IMG/VR virus record: IMGVR_UViG_3300022226_000003
Location: 1-64,000 of that record
Strand: one strand, 5' to 3'
DNA length: 64,000 nucleotides
From: a virus
The notes under the pieces: generated by a model
What the model saw: the letters and a program-made list of their open reading frames with translations, nothing else
Database searches by the model: none
Told to the model about the DNA's origin: nothing
Made by a program: the position numbers and the translations under genes
In this document: positions 8,042 through 17,783 of the stretch, piece after piece
How the letters are laid out: every line of letters begins with the position of its first letter
How positions within the stretch are numbered: position 1 is the stretch's first letter

Positions 8042-8357
8042 ATCGCTTGTTAAAATGTTTTTTATTGCGGCCTTATCAATACCTGTTTTATTGATCTGGT
8101 TTGAATTAATTTTCAAATTGGCTAAACAAAAGAAGGTTAGATGGTTAGCTAAACTGATGGTGCCCCTATTCATAATTTCGGATGCTGCCGCTAATATATA
8201 TTCAATAACGATCTTATACCAAGAACTACCTAGAGAGTGGTTAGTGACTGATCGTCTAAAGCGTTGGAAGAGAATTCCCGATCGGAATGATCGCAGGAGT
8301 AAATTCGCTTGGCGTATGTGTAAACGTTTGAATCGTTCAGATCCCGGACACTGTTGA
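8028..8357 (+). CDS. Conserved phage membrane protein
   Basis: 109 residues from a GTG start preceded by a strong ggagg site, overlapping the DUF5675 gene. It has a hydrophobic span at about residues 8-30 (MFFIAALSIPVLLIWFELIF) and a second at about 44-64. The motif LPREWLVTDRLKRW is one I know from many phage genomes near lysis and fibre genes. The C-terminus is basic. Probably inserted in the inner membrane. Role in lysis or host modification unproven. Confidence 0.6.
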   Translation: MSIIESLVKMFFIAALSIPVLLIWFELIFKLAKQKKVRWLAKLMVPLFIISDAAANIYSITILYQELPREWLVTDRLKRWKRIPDRNDRRSKFAWRMCKRLNRSDPGHC

Positions 8358-8367
8358 GGATATTGTA

Positions 8368-8904
8368 ATGTTAGAAGGTATATTAAATATTTTTACTGGT
8401 GGTGCCGCAGGTGGTATCATTGGTTTAGCAGGTTCATGGCTAACCAAGAGAGAAAACCGAAAGAATTTAGAAATTCAGCTTAAAAGAGATGTTCTCTTAG
8501 GTAGGCTGGAAGCGGAAGCCGATGCTAGACAATTAAAGTATAGTGTCATTATGGCTGAGAAGAAGATAGAACAAGCTCAAGCGGAAGGTGAAATCGCGAC
8601 TGACATTGCTGAGACCGGTGCTTTTACTGAGAGCTTGAAGACACAATTAAAACCAATTGGAATTCCTTTTGTTGACGGATTTCGCGCTATGATGCGACCC
8701 GTGATTACTTTATATTTACTTATTATTGCAACATATTTTGCTATCAACATTCATAGATTAGTTAGCGGTTTAGAAACTTTACCGCAAACTGAAATCGTAT
8801 CGCTATACACAACGATCATATCGCAATTGTTCTTTTTAACTAACTTAGCTATTTCTTGGTGGTTTGGATCAAGAGGAGACAAGAGTGATTTCAAAACAAA
8901 ATAA
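8368..8904 (+). CDS. Holin-like membrane protein (3-TM holin type)
   Basis: 178 residues. It has a glycine-rich hydrophobic N-terminus (GGAAGGIIGLAGSWL), a long helical charged middle (residues about 28-75), then two membrane spans at about 108-130 and 143-168. It ends in WWFGSRGDKS, as in the 3TM holin/GTA-release family. Holins permeabilise the inner membrane at lysis. It overlaps the next gene by one base (TAATG). The family assignment is from the RPVIT...WWFGSR pattern. Confidence 0.6.
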   Translation: MLEGILNIFTGGAAGGIIGLAGSWLTKRENRKNLEIQLKRDVLLGRLEAEADARQLKYSVIMAEKKIEQAQAEGEIATDIAETGAFTESLKTQLKPIGIPFVDGFRAMMRPVITLYLLIIATYFAINIHRLVSGLETLPQTEIVSLYTTIISQLFFLTNLAISWWFGSRGDKSDFKTK

Positions 8905-9254
8905 TGTTGTTTATGCACATGGATGGTGAGCACGTGTGCGATTGCGACGAAATTCAAGAAACACTCACAGAACTTAATTTAAAAATAAGCACTGTGGATG
9001 AGAAAGTTCAACATAATTCCGCGAGGATTAACGATTTAACGAAAACTTTGTTTAAAATTGAGAACTTGATTTTAGAAAGTACTCAAACTTTATCAGAAGA
9101 ATTAGCACCTTTATCAAGGGCTTATAAAAGTTTTGACAATACTGCTCGATTGGGAAAAAATTTTGGCAAATTTTCAATTTTCACTGGAAGTGCCATCACC
9201 GGAGCAGCTGCTGTATATTATTTCATAATCGAAGTTTTTAAACATGGTCATTGA
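8904..9254 (+). CDS. Coiled-coil protein with one membrane span
   Basis: 116 residues with an early cysteine/aspartate patch (HVCDCDE), a long predicted coiled coil (residues about 15-75) and a C-terminal membrane segment (FSIFTGSAITGAAAVYYFIIEV). The topology resembles tail-anchored lysis accessory or phage gp17.5/haemolysin XhlA-like proteins. The last 11 bases overlap the next gene. No firm family. Confidence 0.5.
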   Translation: MLFMHMDGEHVCDCDEIQETLTELNLKISTVDEKVQHNSARINDLTKTLFKIENLILESTQTLSEELAPLSRAYKSFDNTARLGKNFGKFSIFTGSAITGAAAVYYFIIEVFKHGH

Positions 9255-9477
9255 CAAAGCAGATGTTTTAAACAGGTATCGATTTTTTCCTAGACTTTTT
9301 GCGTTAATGTTCATGTATTTACAAGTAGAAGTTGCCTTTTGGTTTATGACTTTGGTTGATCCGAGTACGGCACAATCTAATTTCGCGATGGCCACCGGAG
9401 CAGCAAGTGCCGCTTATTTTCATTTTTATGTAAATAGTGGGCCAATATTTGGGAAACACCCAGAGAGGAGAGATTGA
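9244..9477 (+). CDS. Holin-like small membrane protein
   Basis: 77 residues with two hydrophobic segments, about 18-38 (RLFALMFMYLQVEVAFWFM) and 48-64. The pattern NRYRFFPRLF...WFM.L.DP..AQ....GA.AA...FYVNSGP is a conserved phage membrane family often labelled holin. It is embedded in the likely lysis cluster, overlapping the genes on both sides. It may work with the 178-residue holin-like protein upstream. Family recognition good, function inferred. Confidence 0.6.
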   Translation: MVIDKADVLNRYRFFPRLFALMFMYLQVEVAFWFMTLVDPSTAQSNFAMATGAASAAYFHFYVNSGPIFGKHPERRD

Positions 9478-9788
9478 TGACAGTAGGTACGTGGTCTGCT
9501 TTGATCAGTGCTATGGCATTGGTAATTGCGGGTCTTAGCTATGTTGGCAAAGTAGGAGGTGATCAATTCTGGTTAAGCAAGGATCAGCTTAAGCCTAGAG
9601 TTATGGAAATAGGGAATGCACAATGGGTTACCCAAGACTCATACCTTAAATCTGAACTATATAAAGTTCAAAAAGAGAAGCGACTTCTTGAATGGGAAAA
9701 TGGCAATGGCGGGTTAACTCCCAGACAGCAATTTGAACTTCAAGAATTAAAAGACCTCGAAGAGCAATATAAATTGGAGTTACAATAA
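9474..9788 (+). CDS. Possible inner-membrane spanin-like protein
   Basis: 104 residues with an N-terminal membrane anchor (WSALISAMALVIAGLSYVG, residues about 6-24). The rest is a charged, helical periplasmic-type domain that ends in a strongly acidic coiled coil (QQFELQELKDLEEQYKLELQ). This is the architecture of an i-spanin. No separate outer lipoprotein is nested inside it; the lipoprotein at 7308 could be the partner. It starts in an ATGATGA overlap and its stop overlaps the next ATG. Confidence 0.5.
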   Translation: MMTVGTWSALISAMALVIAGLSYVGKVGGDQFWLSKDQLKPRVMEIGNAQWVTQDSYLKSELYKVQKEKRLLEWENGNGGLTPRQQFELQELKDLEEQYKLELQ

Positions 9789-9925
9789 TGTTTCCTGAAG
9801 CCTTTTGTAAATTTCTCAGAACATTACCTCAAGATCGAATTTTTTGGAAGATTGTAATATCGCTCGTTGCCGGTATTATTCTTATGATTCTCTCAATAAT
9901 AGTTGAACTACAGGGCGTTAAATGA
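9788..9925 (+). CDS. 45-residue membrane peptide
   Basis: A short gene whose ATG overlaps the previous stop (TAATG). It encodes a basic/aromatic start (MFPEAFCKFLRTLPQDRIFW) and one membrane span (IVISLVAGIILMILSIIV), ending ELQGVK. Coupling to the lysis-like cluster supports a real gene despite its size. Function unknown; a small holin or antiholin is possible. Confidence 0.5.
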   Translation: MFPEAFCKFLRTLPQDRIFWKIVISLVAGIILMILSIIVELQGVK

Positions 9926-9946
9926 AAATGAGAAAGGTATTCTGAG

Positions 9947-11941
9947 ATGGCACTTTCATTCAGCACAGGAATGACAAAAGATAATAGTGCTGAAGCAGTA
10001 GGAAGTATATGGCATGCGCCCAGGTTTGCCGGTGGGGGTCAAGCACCTGCAGCAGCCCTTGACACTACGGTATTCCGTGAAGGTGGAGGCTCCATTGGTG
10101 CTAAATTGGCCGGTAATAACTGGAATGCCGCCATTACATATAGCTATTTTGCTGATAAAGGTTCTGCCTTAAATCTCAGTACTGCAGGTAATGAAGTAAT
10201 TGCATTATGGGTGCAAATGACCACTCCCGGTACTGCATTACCTTTAGCTTCTGATGGAGCTTATATCTTGGTGTCTTCTTCCACCGAAGCTTACAATTCT
10301 AATCCCACAATATATTCTGAGTGGACTGTCGCCGGTTCAGATAAAGGTACTGACGGTTGGAGACTCTTCCTGCTTGATACTCGCAAAACACCCACTCAAA
10401 CAGTTGGCGGTGGCGCGAATTTAGCTTCCATCAGGAAGATCGGTTTTGGTATACGTTCGACTGCGAGTGTGGGTAACGTAAGAGCTGATAACTGCTATGT
10501 AGATGCTATATATCACGGCAGGCCTCTCTACACTCTAAATGGAGATGGTACAATTGTTGCTGATTGGGATGATTTCTTACAGCATTCCATAACTGACGAA
10601 AACGGCCTTATCGAGAAAGTTGACGGCGGTATTGCTTTCTCTGCTGGGATAGCGATAGGAACAGATGGACAAACAGCCACTACATCTTTCAGTGACGCTA
10701 CCGGTAAAAGTATCGTATTTAAACGCCATACTTATGAGAATGGTACTTCTGAAGTCGATGCTCTGAATTATGCTGATTACTATCAATTTAAAGCTAATGG
10801 TGCTGCGAGTTTCAATACCAGTATAAGTCTAGGTACTGTTGTGGGATCAGGAGATGACCGGCAAGGTGTACTGGGCGGTTCTATTAAGGTTGATGATGTT
10901 GCCAATATGACTTTTGCGGTGGATATGGCCACAGATATTGCGCATCTCTCTTCTGTCCATTTATATGGTGTGACTTTTGCCGGTGCGCATGGCGGAATCC
11001 TGATGGATGGTAAGACCACTGCAGCGGACAGTAATGCTATTTCTTGTACAATGGTCAATTGCGGTGAATTTAATCCGGGATCGGCTAATAATGGTGCAGA
11101 AGTCCTGAATACTTTTGTAATTGATCCGGAGGATAGTGGCGCGGGTGACAATAGAGGTATCAGGTTTCCGGCAGCTACGACACGTACTAAAAATATTTCC
11201 TGTATCACATCAGGAACTCCTACAACTCAGCATATGTTACATTTCACGAATACTGGAACGTATTCTTTAAATTTAACGAATATTGTATTATTTGGCGATT
11301 ATGCTTCAGCAAGCTTATGGCACGCAGAAAATAGTGCCGCCAGTTCCGTTGCAACCATAAATAACCTAGGTACTACAAACCTGGTTGAAGCAGAAGTTGA
11401 TGACAGCGGAGCGGGAGCTTCCACAACTGTTATTGCCGGTCAGGTAACACTGCTGATTACTGTTAGGGACCAACAAACAAAAGCTGCACAGCCAGATGTG
11501 GCAATAACTGTTGAAGCTGACGACACAGGCCCTTTACCATATAGAGACTCTGTGACAATATCTGAATCTGCAGGTACTGCCACGGTTACACATACGGCAC
11601 ATGGATTTTCAACCGGACAAAAAGTTTCAATTAGAGGTGCCTCTCCGAACTCTTTTAACAGAATTAAAACCATAACTGTCACAGGTGCAAATGGTTATAC
11701 TTATCCCGCCACTGAATCTGGTCCAGTAACGGGTACTATAACCTCCACGGCAGTAATAATTGACGGACTGACAGATGCGAACGGTCAAATAAGTGATACC
11801 AGAACATATTCTTCAAATCAAGATATTATAGGCTTTGCTGCAAAAGGAACTTCGCAGCCCGTATATAAACGAGCACCTATTGATGATGTAGTCGATAGCA
11901 CAAATGGAACTTCTATAACTTTACTTTTAATTGGAGATTAG
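9947..11941 (+). CDS. Large virion-associated beta-rich protein
   Basis: 664 residues, Gly/Thr/Ala-rich with alternating hydrophobic residues and no signal peptide. The segment NCYVDAIYHGRPLYTLNGDG followed by WDDFLQ matches a family seen in large phage virion proteins, often with right-handed beta-helix regions. The later third contains an Ig-like or carboxypeptidase-regulatory-like segment (LLITVRDQQTKAAQPDVAITVEA). Likely an adhesin or decoration component. It opens a row of large structural genes. The next gene begins two bases after its stop. Confidence 0.6.
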   Translation: MALSFSTGMTKDNSAEAVGSIWHAPRFAGGGQAPAAALDTTVFREGGGSIGAKLAGNNWNAAITYSYFADKGSALNLSTAGNEVIALWVQMTTPGTALPLASDGAYILVSSSTEAYNSNPTIYSEWTVAGSDKGTDGWRLFLLDTRKTPTQTVGGGANLASIRKIGFGIRSTASVGNVRADNCYVDAIYHGRPLYTLNGDGTIVADWDDFLQHSITDENGLIEKVDGGIAFSAGIAIGTDGQTATTSFSDATGKSIVFKRHTYENGTSEVDALNYADYYQFKANGAASFNTSISLGTVVGSGDDRQGVLGGSIKVDDVANMTFAVDMATDIAHLSSVHLYGVTFAGAHGGILMDGKTTAADSNAISCTMVNCGEFNPGSANNGAEVLNTFVIDPEDSGAGDNRGIRFPAATTRTKNISCITSGTPTTQHMLHFTNTGTYSLNLTNIVLFGDYASASLWHAENSAASSVATINNLGTTNLVEAEVDDSGAGASTTVIAGQVTLLITVRDQQTKAAQPDVAITVEADDTGPLPYRDSVTISESAGTATVTHTAHGFSTGQKVSIRGASPNSFNRIKTITVTGANGYTYPATESGPVTGTITSTAVIIDGLTDANGQISDTRTYSSNQDIIGFAAKGTSQPVYKRAPIDDVVDSTNGTSITLLLIGD

Positions 11942-11942
11942 A

Positions 11943-14348
11943 ATGCCAACATATTTTGTTGTTGAATATGATAATGAAGCATCTGGTCCATTTGTAGCGG
12001 AAGGCGCTGATCTCACATGGGATGCCGCCGCTAGCTCTGGAACCATTATCACAGTAATAGATCGAGGAACTACGGGTAAGCTATATTGTGCATTATTGAC
12101 CGGGACAATTCCCAATGATAATGATGCAATGACGCAAGGAACTACCACTGCTGATGCATTTAAAGATGGTCAAGCAATTTTATATCCTGCTTACTTTAGA
12201 GAAGATCTTGCAGTACCTTCCACTGGTATTACCTCATGGACAGGCCCAGCTTTAGGCACTACCCACTCTTTCTTTTTTAGTGGACAAACAGTCAATGTTG
12301 TGGCCGGTGAAATCTTAACATTCTCAGGCGGTCAAACCTGTGAAGTAATTACAGTGGAAAGTGATGCAGGAGCTACCGGTGAACTTTCGGTTAGATTTAT
12401 CTCTAACCTTGATGCGGGATTACCTGTAGATGGCGATACTTTCACAGGTGATATTGCTGGTGATGGTACCGTGGACGGTGTTGTACATGACAGGGCGTAT
12501 TCGCCTCTCCATATCCACCGTTTATTAGCTGACTTAAACGACGATGATGATATTGCGGGAAATGATGATCTTTCTCGTTTGGACCCAACACCGTCAAGTA
12601 AAGATACGGCGGAGATCGTTAATCTTTTATCTAATTTAGTTATCAATGACACCATTGCACAACATATGTATGGTGGCTCTATATCCCAGTTAGGCGGTAA
12701 TACGCTATATTCTGGTCTAGATGTGCAAGTAACATCACCCAATACTGATACCCAACCAGTAATTATTCAAGATGATGCTATCATTACTGACTACTGGAAG
12801 AATGCATTCATGCCCGATTCCATTGCCGGTAAAGTTCGTATCTTGATTAAAACTCGCGAAGACGGTGTTGATATTGACGGTAAGCGTGTTCGAGGCGCTC
12901 TACTTGAGAATAATTATAGCTACTTCTTCGGTGGTACCACTCTGGGAACAGCTACCACGGCACTTGCATTATTCGCAAGTCCTGACGGTAACAACCAGAC
13001 TGCATTAGCTACCTTGGCCGGTGCACCTTACAATACCGTAACTCAAACTGAAGGTCTGCAATTAATTGACTTCAATAACGGTAATGGTGCTACTCAGTAC
13101 GGCTACGAATATGGTTATGGAACTGCAACCAGTTTACAAGCCTATGAACGGTCTAAATACATTCAAGCCAGAGGTACAGCTGAAACATTATTTGGCAGGA
13201 ATGCGCAATTGTTCATAGGTTTTAATATGAACTTTGCCTATGATGCTGAAAGTGCTAATTTAACCCAGTCTGAAGTTATGTACTGGGGTATGACCGCAAC
13301 TTACACAGGGCAAGTTACGAGCTTTACTGTGGGTGAAGTCATCACCTTCAGTGGCGGCGGTAGAGGTCGTCTTCTGTATCAAAATGATGCAGGCGCAACA
13401 GGTACCTTGGTCTTAGCAATGGAACCCGGAATTACCCCGGCTGGTGCTGAAACCATGACAGGCGTATCTTCTGGAGGTGACGGTACTGTCGGTGTAGTGA
13501 CTGGTACAGCTTCCACACCTGCAGGTAGCTTCCTGGCAATGGCCATCGATGACGCCGGAACTACGGGCTTTCTGTATGGACAATTGCTAACCGGCCTCAC
13601 ACCCACAAATAACCAAACACTTTATGGTGGAACTTCAAACTCTACCGTGGATGTAAATGGCGCAGTATCCGTTCGTACGATCAACAACCAATACATGGGT
13701 GTTTATACTGGAACAAACTTCCAGACTAACTTCGGTATTGCAATTGATCCGTTGAATGCTATCCTGGGAGATCTGAACAGGAACTTAGCTGATACTCAAC
13801 AAGGTGTTCCGGACAACCAACAAGGTGTTGTCGGCAACTTACAAGAGGGTGATGTCGTTACTGTATATCCTTGGGATGGTTCTACTCTTGATGCAAATGG
13901 AGACAGAGCACCTTTTTATGCAGAGACCACTATTACGGCCACAGTTACGGGTGGTGTTTCAACCACAATAGCAGCGGCTGCAATTCCCGATAATACTCCT
14001 TCAGCTGGTTTCTTGAGACTTGAAAGAGATTCTGATGGTAATTTCGATTTAATTGAATATGTTTCTTATTCAGGCTTAACTTATACTCTCGGTGGAAGTA
14101 CTCCAACTGTACCCAACACAGCCACTTCAGGTAATAACCTGATGAGGGCGTTTATTGATGCAGTGGTTGCGGTGGCAGGACCTACCCAGCTATCCTACAC
14201 AGCTGTAAAGGGTGCTGGTAATACGAATGTAGCAATCAAGGTCAGGAATGGTGGAACTCTCAACGGTCCCATTAAACCTAACCCGATCAACGCAACATTC
14301 GGTGCGACCGGCTTTAACGTAAACGCGACTAGAATCAGTGATGCCTAA
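11943..14348 (+). CDS. Large virion-associated protein
   Basis: About 801 residues from an ATG with a ggag site six bases upstream (an in-frame TTG at 11931 is less likely). It is Thr/Gly/Asp-rich and contains two related modules: FSGQTVNVVAGEILTFSGG...ESDAGATGELSV near residue 120-160 and TSFTVGEVITFSGG...NDAGATGTLVL near 460-490. The repeat suggests internal duplication. No catalytic motif is visible. It has the look of a surface or neck structural protein of marine phages. Function beyond virion assembly is not determinable here. Confidence 0.55.
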   Translation: MPTYFVVEYDNEASGPFVAEGADLTWDAAASSGTIITVIDRGTTGKLYCALLTGTIPNDNDAMTQGTTTADAFKDGQAILYPAYFREDLAVPSTGITSWTGPALGTTHSFFFSGQTVNVVAGEILTFSGGQTCEVITVESDAGATGELSVRFISNLDAGLPVDGDTFTGDIAGDGTVDGVVHDRAYSPLHIHRLLADLNDDDDIAGNDDLSRLDPTPSSKDTAEIVNLLSNLVINDTIAQHMYGGSISQLGGNTLYSGLDVQVTSPNTDTQPVIIQDDAIITDYWKNAFMPDSIAGKVRILIKTREDGVDIDGKRVRGALLENNYSYFFGGTTLGTATTALALFASPDGNNQTALATLAGAPYNTVTQTEGLQLIDFNNGNGATQYGYEYGYGTATSLQAYERSKYIQARGTAETLFGRNAQLFIGFNMNFAYDAESANLTQSEVMYWGMTATYTGQVTSFTVGEVITFSGGGRGRLLYQNDAGATGTLVLAMEPGITPAGAETMTGVSSGGDGTVGVVTGTASTPAGSFLAMAIDDAGTTGFLYGQLLTGLTPTNNQTLYGGTSNSTVDVNGAVSVRTINNQYMGVYTGTNFQTNFGIAIDPLNAILGDLNRNLADTQQGVPDNQQGVVGNLQEGDVVTVYPWDGSTLDANGDRAPFYAETTITATVTGGVSTTIAAAAIPDNTPSAGFLRLERDSDGNFDLIEYVSYSGLTYTLGGSTPTVPNTATSGNNLMRAFIDAVVAVAGPTQLSYTAVKGAGNTNVAIKVRNGGTLNGPIKPNPINATFGATGFNVNATRISDA

Positions 14349-14350
14349 TA

Positions 14351-15625
14351 ATGGCCACACAGATAAATCGTGTAACCGGGGTTATATTTGTTCCTAGAGC
14401 AGATATGACTCTTGTTCAATCTAATCCTACTGAGATACGAGAGTTAGATCTTAATCAGTGGAGATTGATATTACGTGATTTAGATGACGATGTTGATGGT
14501 CGTTTATGGCCGGACACTCATTCACATAATGAAGATGTTATTGTGGGTGGTGTTAGCTTGGCGGACGTATTGATAATTTCTGATTATTATACTGTTACTT
14601 TTGAGGATGGCCAATATGCAGTAAATTTGAGGGGCCTCAATTCAAATGTAGGTGACAGGGTAAATGTCAATCAGGTATCAGTACGTTCAGCTAATTCCGC
14701 AGGATTGGTGAATTCCAGAGCAATAGAGTCCATTGAATACGACAGAAGAGTGACTTTGGATCAGAACAATGTGACAGGTAATTCTAGGCCAGGTTCGGTG
14801 GCACCCACAGGGACATTGAGACAGCCCTCGGATAATGTTGGAGACACCTTGATAATTGCGGCATTTAACGGTTTCGACACTATTCACTTAATTGGTGATG
14901 TACTGTTTACTACAGGTGATACCATAAATGACTTAACGATACACGGACAAAATCCTACAAGAAGTCTTGTTACCATCGATGCTGCAGCTAATTGTCTGAA
15001 TTGTGAATTTGAGAATTCGGCTTTAACTGGTGTTCTTGACGGCGGTTCCATAATCAAAGATTGCGTGATAATCGGGTTAAATTACATAAATGGTACTGTT
15101 AAAAACTGTCGATTAGATCCCACTTTCAATCATGTATTGGGCGGAACTTCAGCGGATTATGCTTTCTTTAACAATTGCACAAGTGGGCAACCGGGTCCGA
15201 CAACACCTGTTATAGATTGTGGCGGAGATGGTCCAAATTTATTTATGAGTGGATATTCAGGTGGATTAAAGCTAATAAATAAGACCGGTACAGCAGCATT
15301 TACGATAGGTCTCGGTGAAGGTTCCATCATCATAGATCTTGACACTGTCACTAATGGAACAATCATCATACGTGGTGATGGTCACGTAACAGATCAATTA
15401 GGCAATCATCTTGATAGTGGTACTTATGGTACTTTAACTTTGATAAATCAAACAGTAGATGGTGCAGAGATACATGAGAAAGTGTCTGAGATGTGGTCAA
15501 GATCTGATTTGAATCCAGACACTCCAAATACATATGCAAATGATGCATCTAGTATTTCAAATGATAAATTTACTATAACTCGTACCGATAATGGGAATGG
15601 TACTTTCACAACACAGAGGTCTTAA
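14351..15625 (+). CDS. Virion protein with probable beta-helix
   Basis: 424 residues. The N-terminal third has a conserved block (LDLNQWRLILRDLDDDVDGRLWPDTHSHNEDVIVGG), which I associate with phage structural proteins. The centre has short alternating strands with regular Gly/Asn turns (NCLNCEFENSALTGVLDGGS), as in parallel beta-helices. The C-terminus has EKVSEMWSRSDLNPDTPN. Three bases separate it from the upstream gene. Likely part of a fibre or spike. Confidence 0.55.
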   Translation: MATQINRVTGVIFVPRADMTLVQSNPTEIRELDLNQWRLILRDLDDDVDGRLWPDTHSHNEDVIVGGVSLADVLIISDYYTVTFEDGQYAVNLRGLNSNVGDRVNVNQVSVRSANSAGLVNSRAIESIEYDRRVTLDQNNVTGNSRPGSVAPTGTLRQPSDNVGDTLIIAAFNGFDTIHLIGDVLFTTGDTINDLTIHGQNPTRSLVTIDAAANCLNCEFENSALTGVLDGGSIIKDCVIIGLNYINGTVKNCRLDPTFNHVLGGTSADYAFFNNCTSGQPGPTTPVIDCGGDGPNLFMSGYSGGLKLINKTGTAAFTIGLGEGSIIIDLDTVTNGTIIIRGDGHVTDQLGNHLDSGTYGTLTLINQTVDGAEIHEKVSEMWSRSDLNPDTPNTYANDASSISNDKFTITRTDNGNGTFTTQRS

Positions 15626-15628
15626 ATA

Positions 15629-16114
15629 ATGGCAAATGAAGTTTTTAACATCGCAAAAGGCGAAGTTAATGGGTACGTAAATAGGGTAATCAATAATGAT
15701 CCCACCAATGCAGGTCTTTATGTTATTTTATTACAGACCGCTGAGGCTGACGCCACTTTACGTGATCACGATACACTGGCAGCAATTTTAGCAGGTGCTA
15801 ATACAGAAGCAACTTTTACTAACTACACTCGTGCGGCTGTTACTATTACTGATGTTACAAATACACCAACTGTTACCGTAGATGATACTAATGATCGACG
15901 TGAAGCTGACTTCCCTGACATCACAATTTCAAGTGCAGGTGGAGCTACCAATAATACTCTCGCTAAAGGTATTGTTTGTTATGTGCCTGATGTAATAACA
16001 CCCAGTGCTGATAATTTGATTATTCCTTTAACTCATCACGATTTCGTAGTTACCACTAATGGTAATGATCTTATTATTCAGGTAGATCCTCTCGGATTCC
16101 ATCGTGCTGCTTAG
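15629..16114 (+). CDS. Small virion structural protein
   Basis: 161 residues, starting MANEVFNIAKGEVNGYVNRV, followed by AGLYVILLQTAEADATLRDHDTL and a strand-rich remainder. It resembles small structural proteins encoded near phage fibre clusters. No catalytic motif. It lies in a tightly packed series of small virion genes (15629-16992). Function beyond structure unknown. Confidence 0.5.
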   Translation: MANEVFNIAKGEVNGYVNRVINNDPTNAGLYVILLQTAEADATLRDHDTLAAILAGANTEATFTNYTRAAVTITDVTNTPTVTVDDTNDRREADFPDITISSAGGATNNTLAKGIVCYVPDVITPSADNLIIPLTHHDFVVTTNGNDLIIQVDPLGFHRAA

Positions 16115-16126
16115 GAGGTATAAATA

Positions 16127-16528
16127 ATGGTAGACTATGTGGCTTTAAAAGCCGAACTTGACGCAGGGCATCCTGATACAGGTCTTTATAATGTAGATGA
16201 TGCTATTGCACTTTCTCAAATTAATTTAGCTAATCGTACAAGAATTAAGCCTACAGTATCAGGTGCTGAGATTGCCGATGCAACCGATACTACTGAATTC
16301 GCTGCATTAACACCCACAGATCAAAATAGATGGCTTGCAATGTGTGCTATCAATACTTTAGATACTACAGGTGGTATTGCAGGAGCATTAGAAGCAGCCC
16401 TTTTCGGTGTTGCTACTGCAACCAGAGCTAACCTAGTTGCTCTTAGAGAAGAAACTGTAAGTCGTGCAGTAGAGTTATTCGGCTCAGATCTTATTATTGG
16501 TGATATTCAAAATGCGAGGGCCTTGTAA
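16127..16528 (+). CDS. Conserved small phage virion protein
   Basis: 133 residues, largely helical, with the pattern VDYVALKAELDAGHPDTGLYNVDDAIALSQIN, NRTRIKPTVSGAEI and TEFAALTPTDQNRWLAM. I recognise this from many siphophage genomes next to tail or fibre genes. The ribosome site aggagg lies just upstream. The stop overlaps the next start (TAATGG). No known enzymatic role. Confidence 0.6.
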   Translation: MVDYVALKAELDAGHPDTGLYNVDDAIALSQINLANRTRIKPTVSGAEIADATDTTEFAALTPTDQNRWLAMCAINTLDTTGGIAGALEAALFGVATATRANLVALREETVSRAVELFGSDLIIGDIQNARAL

Positions 16529-16992
16529 TGGTTGATGCAGTACTCAGTGGGTATAAAGAAGAAGCCCAGTCCGTTGTTTTCAGCGGCACACAGCAAATTA
16601 ATTCCTTATTGGACAATGAATGGACAGATCCTTCAGATGTAATTGATAACAGTAGTTTAAAATATTTATTTGCAGATATTGAATTAGTTTTAGGTAGTGC
16701 TGCTTTTACAGGCACTGATTCTTCAATTGAATTGTATTTAATACCTTCAGTTGACGGCACAAACTATCCAGACTGGGTTGGTAATGTCACTACCGACGAA
16801 CAGGAAAACAATAAACACTTTATTGGCTCTATGGTTACGAGTGGATCGACTGCTGCGCAAAGAATGACGTTACGTGCTGTTGCGATGCCTCCTGGTAAAT
16901 TTAAGTTTGGTATTCGTAGTCGTGCTAATGTGACACTTGCCGCTTCAGGTAATACACTTAAATTTCGTCGTTGGAATTATTCGAGTCAGTAA
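16528..16992 (+). CDS. Conserved small phage virion protein
   Basis: 154 residues with PSVDGTNYPDW in the middle and PPGKFKFGIRSRANVTLAASGNTLKFRRWN near the end. This arrangement is typical of a beta-sandwich structural protein that follows the preceding gene in several phages. It starts inside the TAATGG overlap with that gene, so the pair is probably one functional unit of the virion. Function unknown. Confidence 0.6.
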   Translation: MVDAVLSGYKEEAQSVVFSGTQQINSLLDNEWTDPSDVIDNSSLKYLFADIELVLGSAAFTGTDSSIELYLIPSVDGTNYPDWVGNVTTDEQENNKHFIGSMVTSGSTAAQRMTLRAVAMPPGKFKFGIRSRANVTLAASGNTLKFRRWNYSSQ

Positions 16993-16994
16993 AA

Positions 16995-17783
16995 GTGTCA
17001 AAAAACAAAACACTTAATTTCCCAATACTGAGCTCGCCCGAGTTACAAATTCCCGGACGAAAACCAGTTGGTCTAGTGGAGATTGATTGGCAAAACTCGA
17101 TAACTAATGATCTAAAATTTTGCGTCCCTTTTATCAATGGTTGGCATGAGTTAGTAAATAATCAACAGGCTGATACTTCGACGTTGGATGCCAATAATTT
17201 TATGAGCAGCCATCTAGGCGAAAAGGCTTTTCGATTTGGCGGTGATCATAATGAATATATCGAATATCCTAATGATCCCGGGTTCGCCTTCAATCAAACG
17301 AAGGGCTATACAATACTAGCAAGAATTTCCTTAGACTCTATAGCAGACTTTCGGTCGATTTGTTGTTATAAGCTGACTGATGATAGTGAGCCTTTTCTGA
17401 TGTTTTACTCTAATGATGCTTCGTATTCTTCGCTTTCTTGGGGAAATCTAACTATCTCTGAAAAAGGTATAAATACCGGGGATATCAATATAACACCCGG
17501 AGATGGTCAATTTCACACTATTATTATTACAATGGATGGCGTGAATCCTGTTAATATATCTTCTTGGAATTGTTGGATTGATGGTGTTCCTCTAACTATT
17601 AATACTCAAGGTAATTTTGGGTCGGTCGGAAATACTACTAAATTAGGCGCTTGGGATAATACTTTGCATGAGTGGCCCGGATTTGTATCTTTACAAGCTA
17701 GATGGGATAGGTCTTTAAATGACGTCGAAGTAATAAGCTTATTTAAAGACCCATATCAAATTTTCAGGCCGAGGATTCGCTAA
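16995..17783 (+). CDS. LamG/concanavalin-like receptor-binding module protein
   Basis: About 262 residues from a GTG three bases after the upstream stop (a TTG at 16971 inside that gene is less likely). It begins with a module header IPGRKPVGLVEIDWQN. A lectin-like jelly roll follows (YTILARISLDSIADFRSI...DGQFHTIIITMDGV...WIDGVPLTI), and it ends VISLFKDPYQIFRP. The same header and ender recur in the next protein. Base composition, with more CGN and TCG codons, appears to differ from the flanking genes, which suggests recent acquisition. A carbohydrate-binding adhesin is likely. Confidence 0.6.
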   Translation: MSKNKTLNFPILSSPELQIPGRKPVGLVEIDWQNSITNDLKFCVPFINGWHELVNNQQADTSTLDANNFMSSHLGEKAFRFGGDHNEYIEYPNDPGFAFNQTKGYTILARISLDSIADFRSICCYKLTDDSEPFLMFYSNDASYSSLSWGNLTISEKGINTGDINITPGDGQFHTIIITMDGVNPVNISSWNCWIDGVPLTINTQGNFGSVGNTTKLGAWDNTLHEWPGFVSLQARWDRSLNDVEVISLFKDPYQIFRPRIR

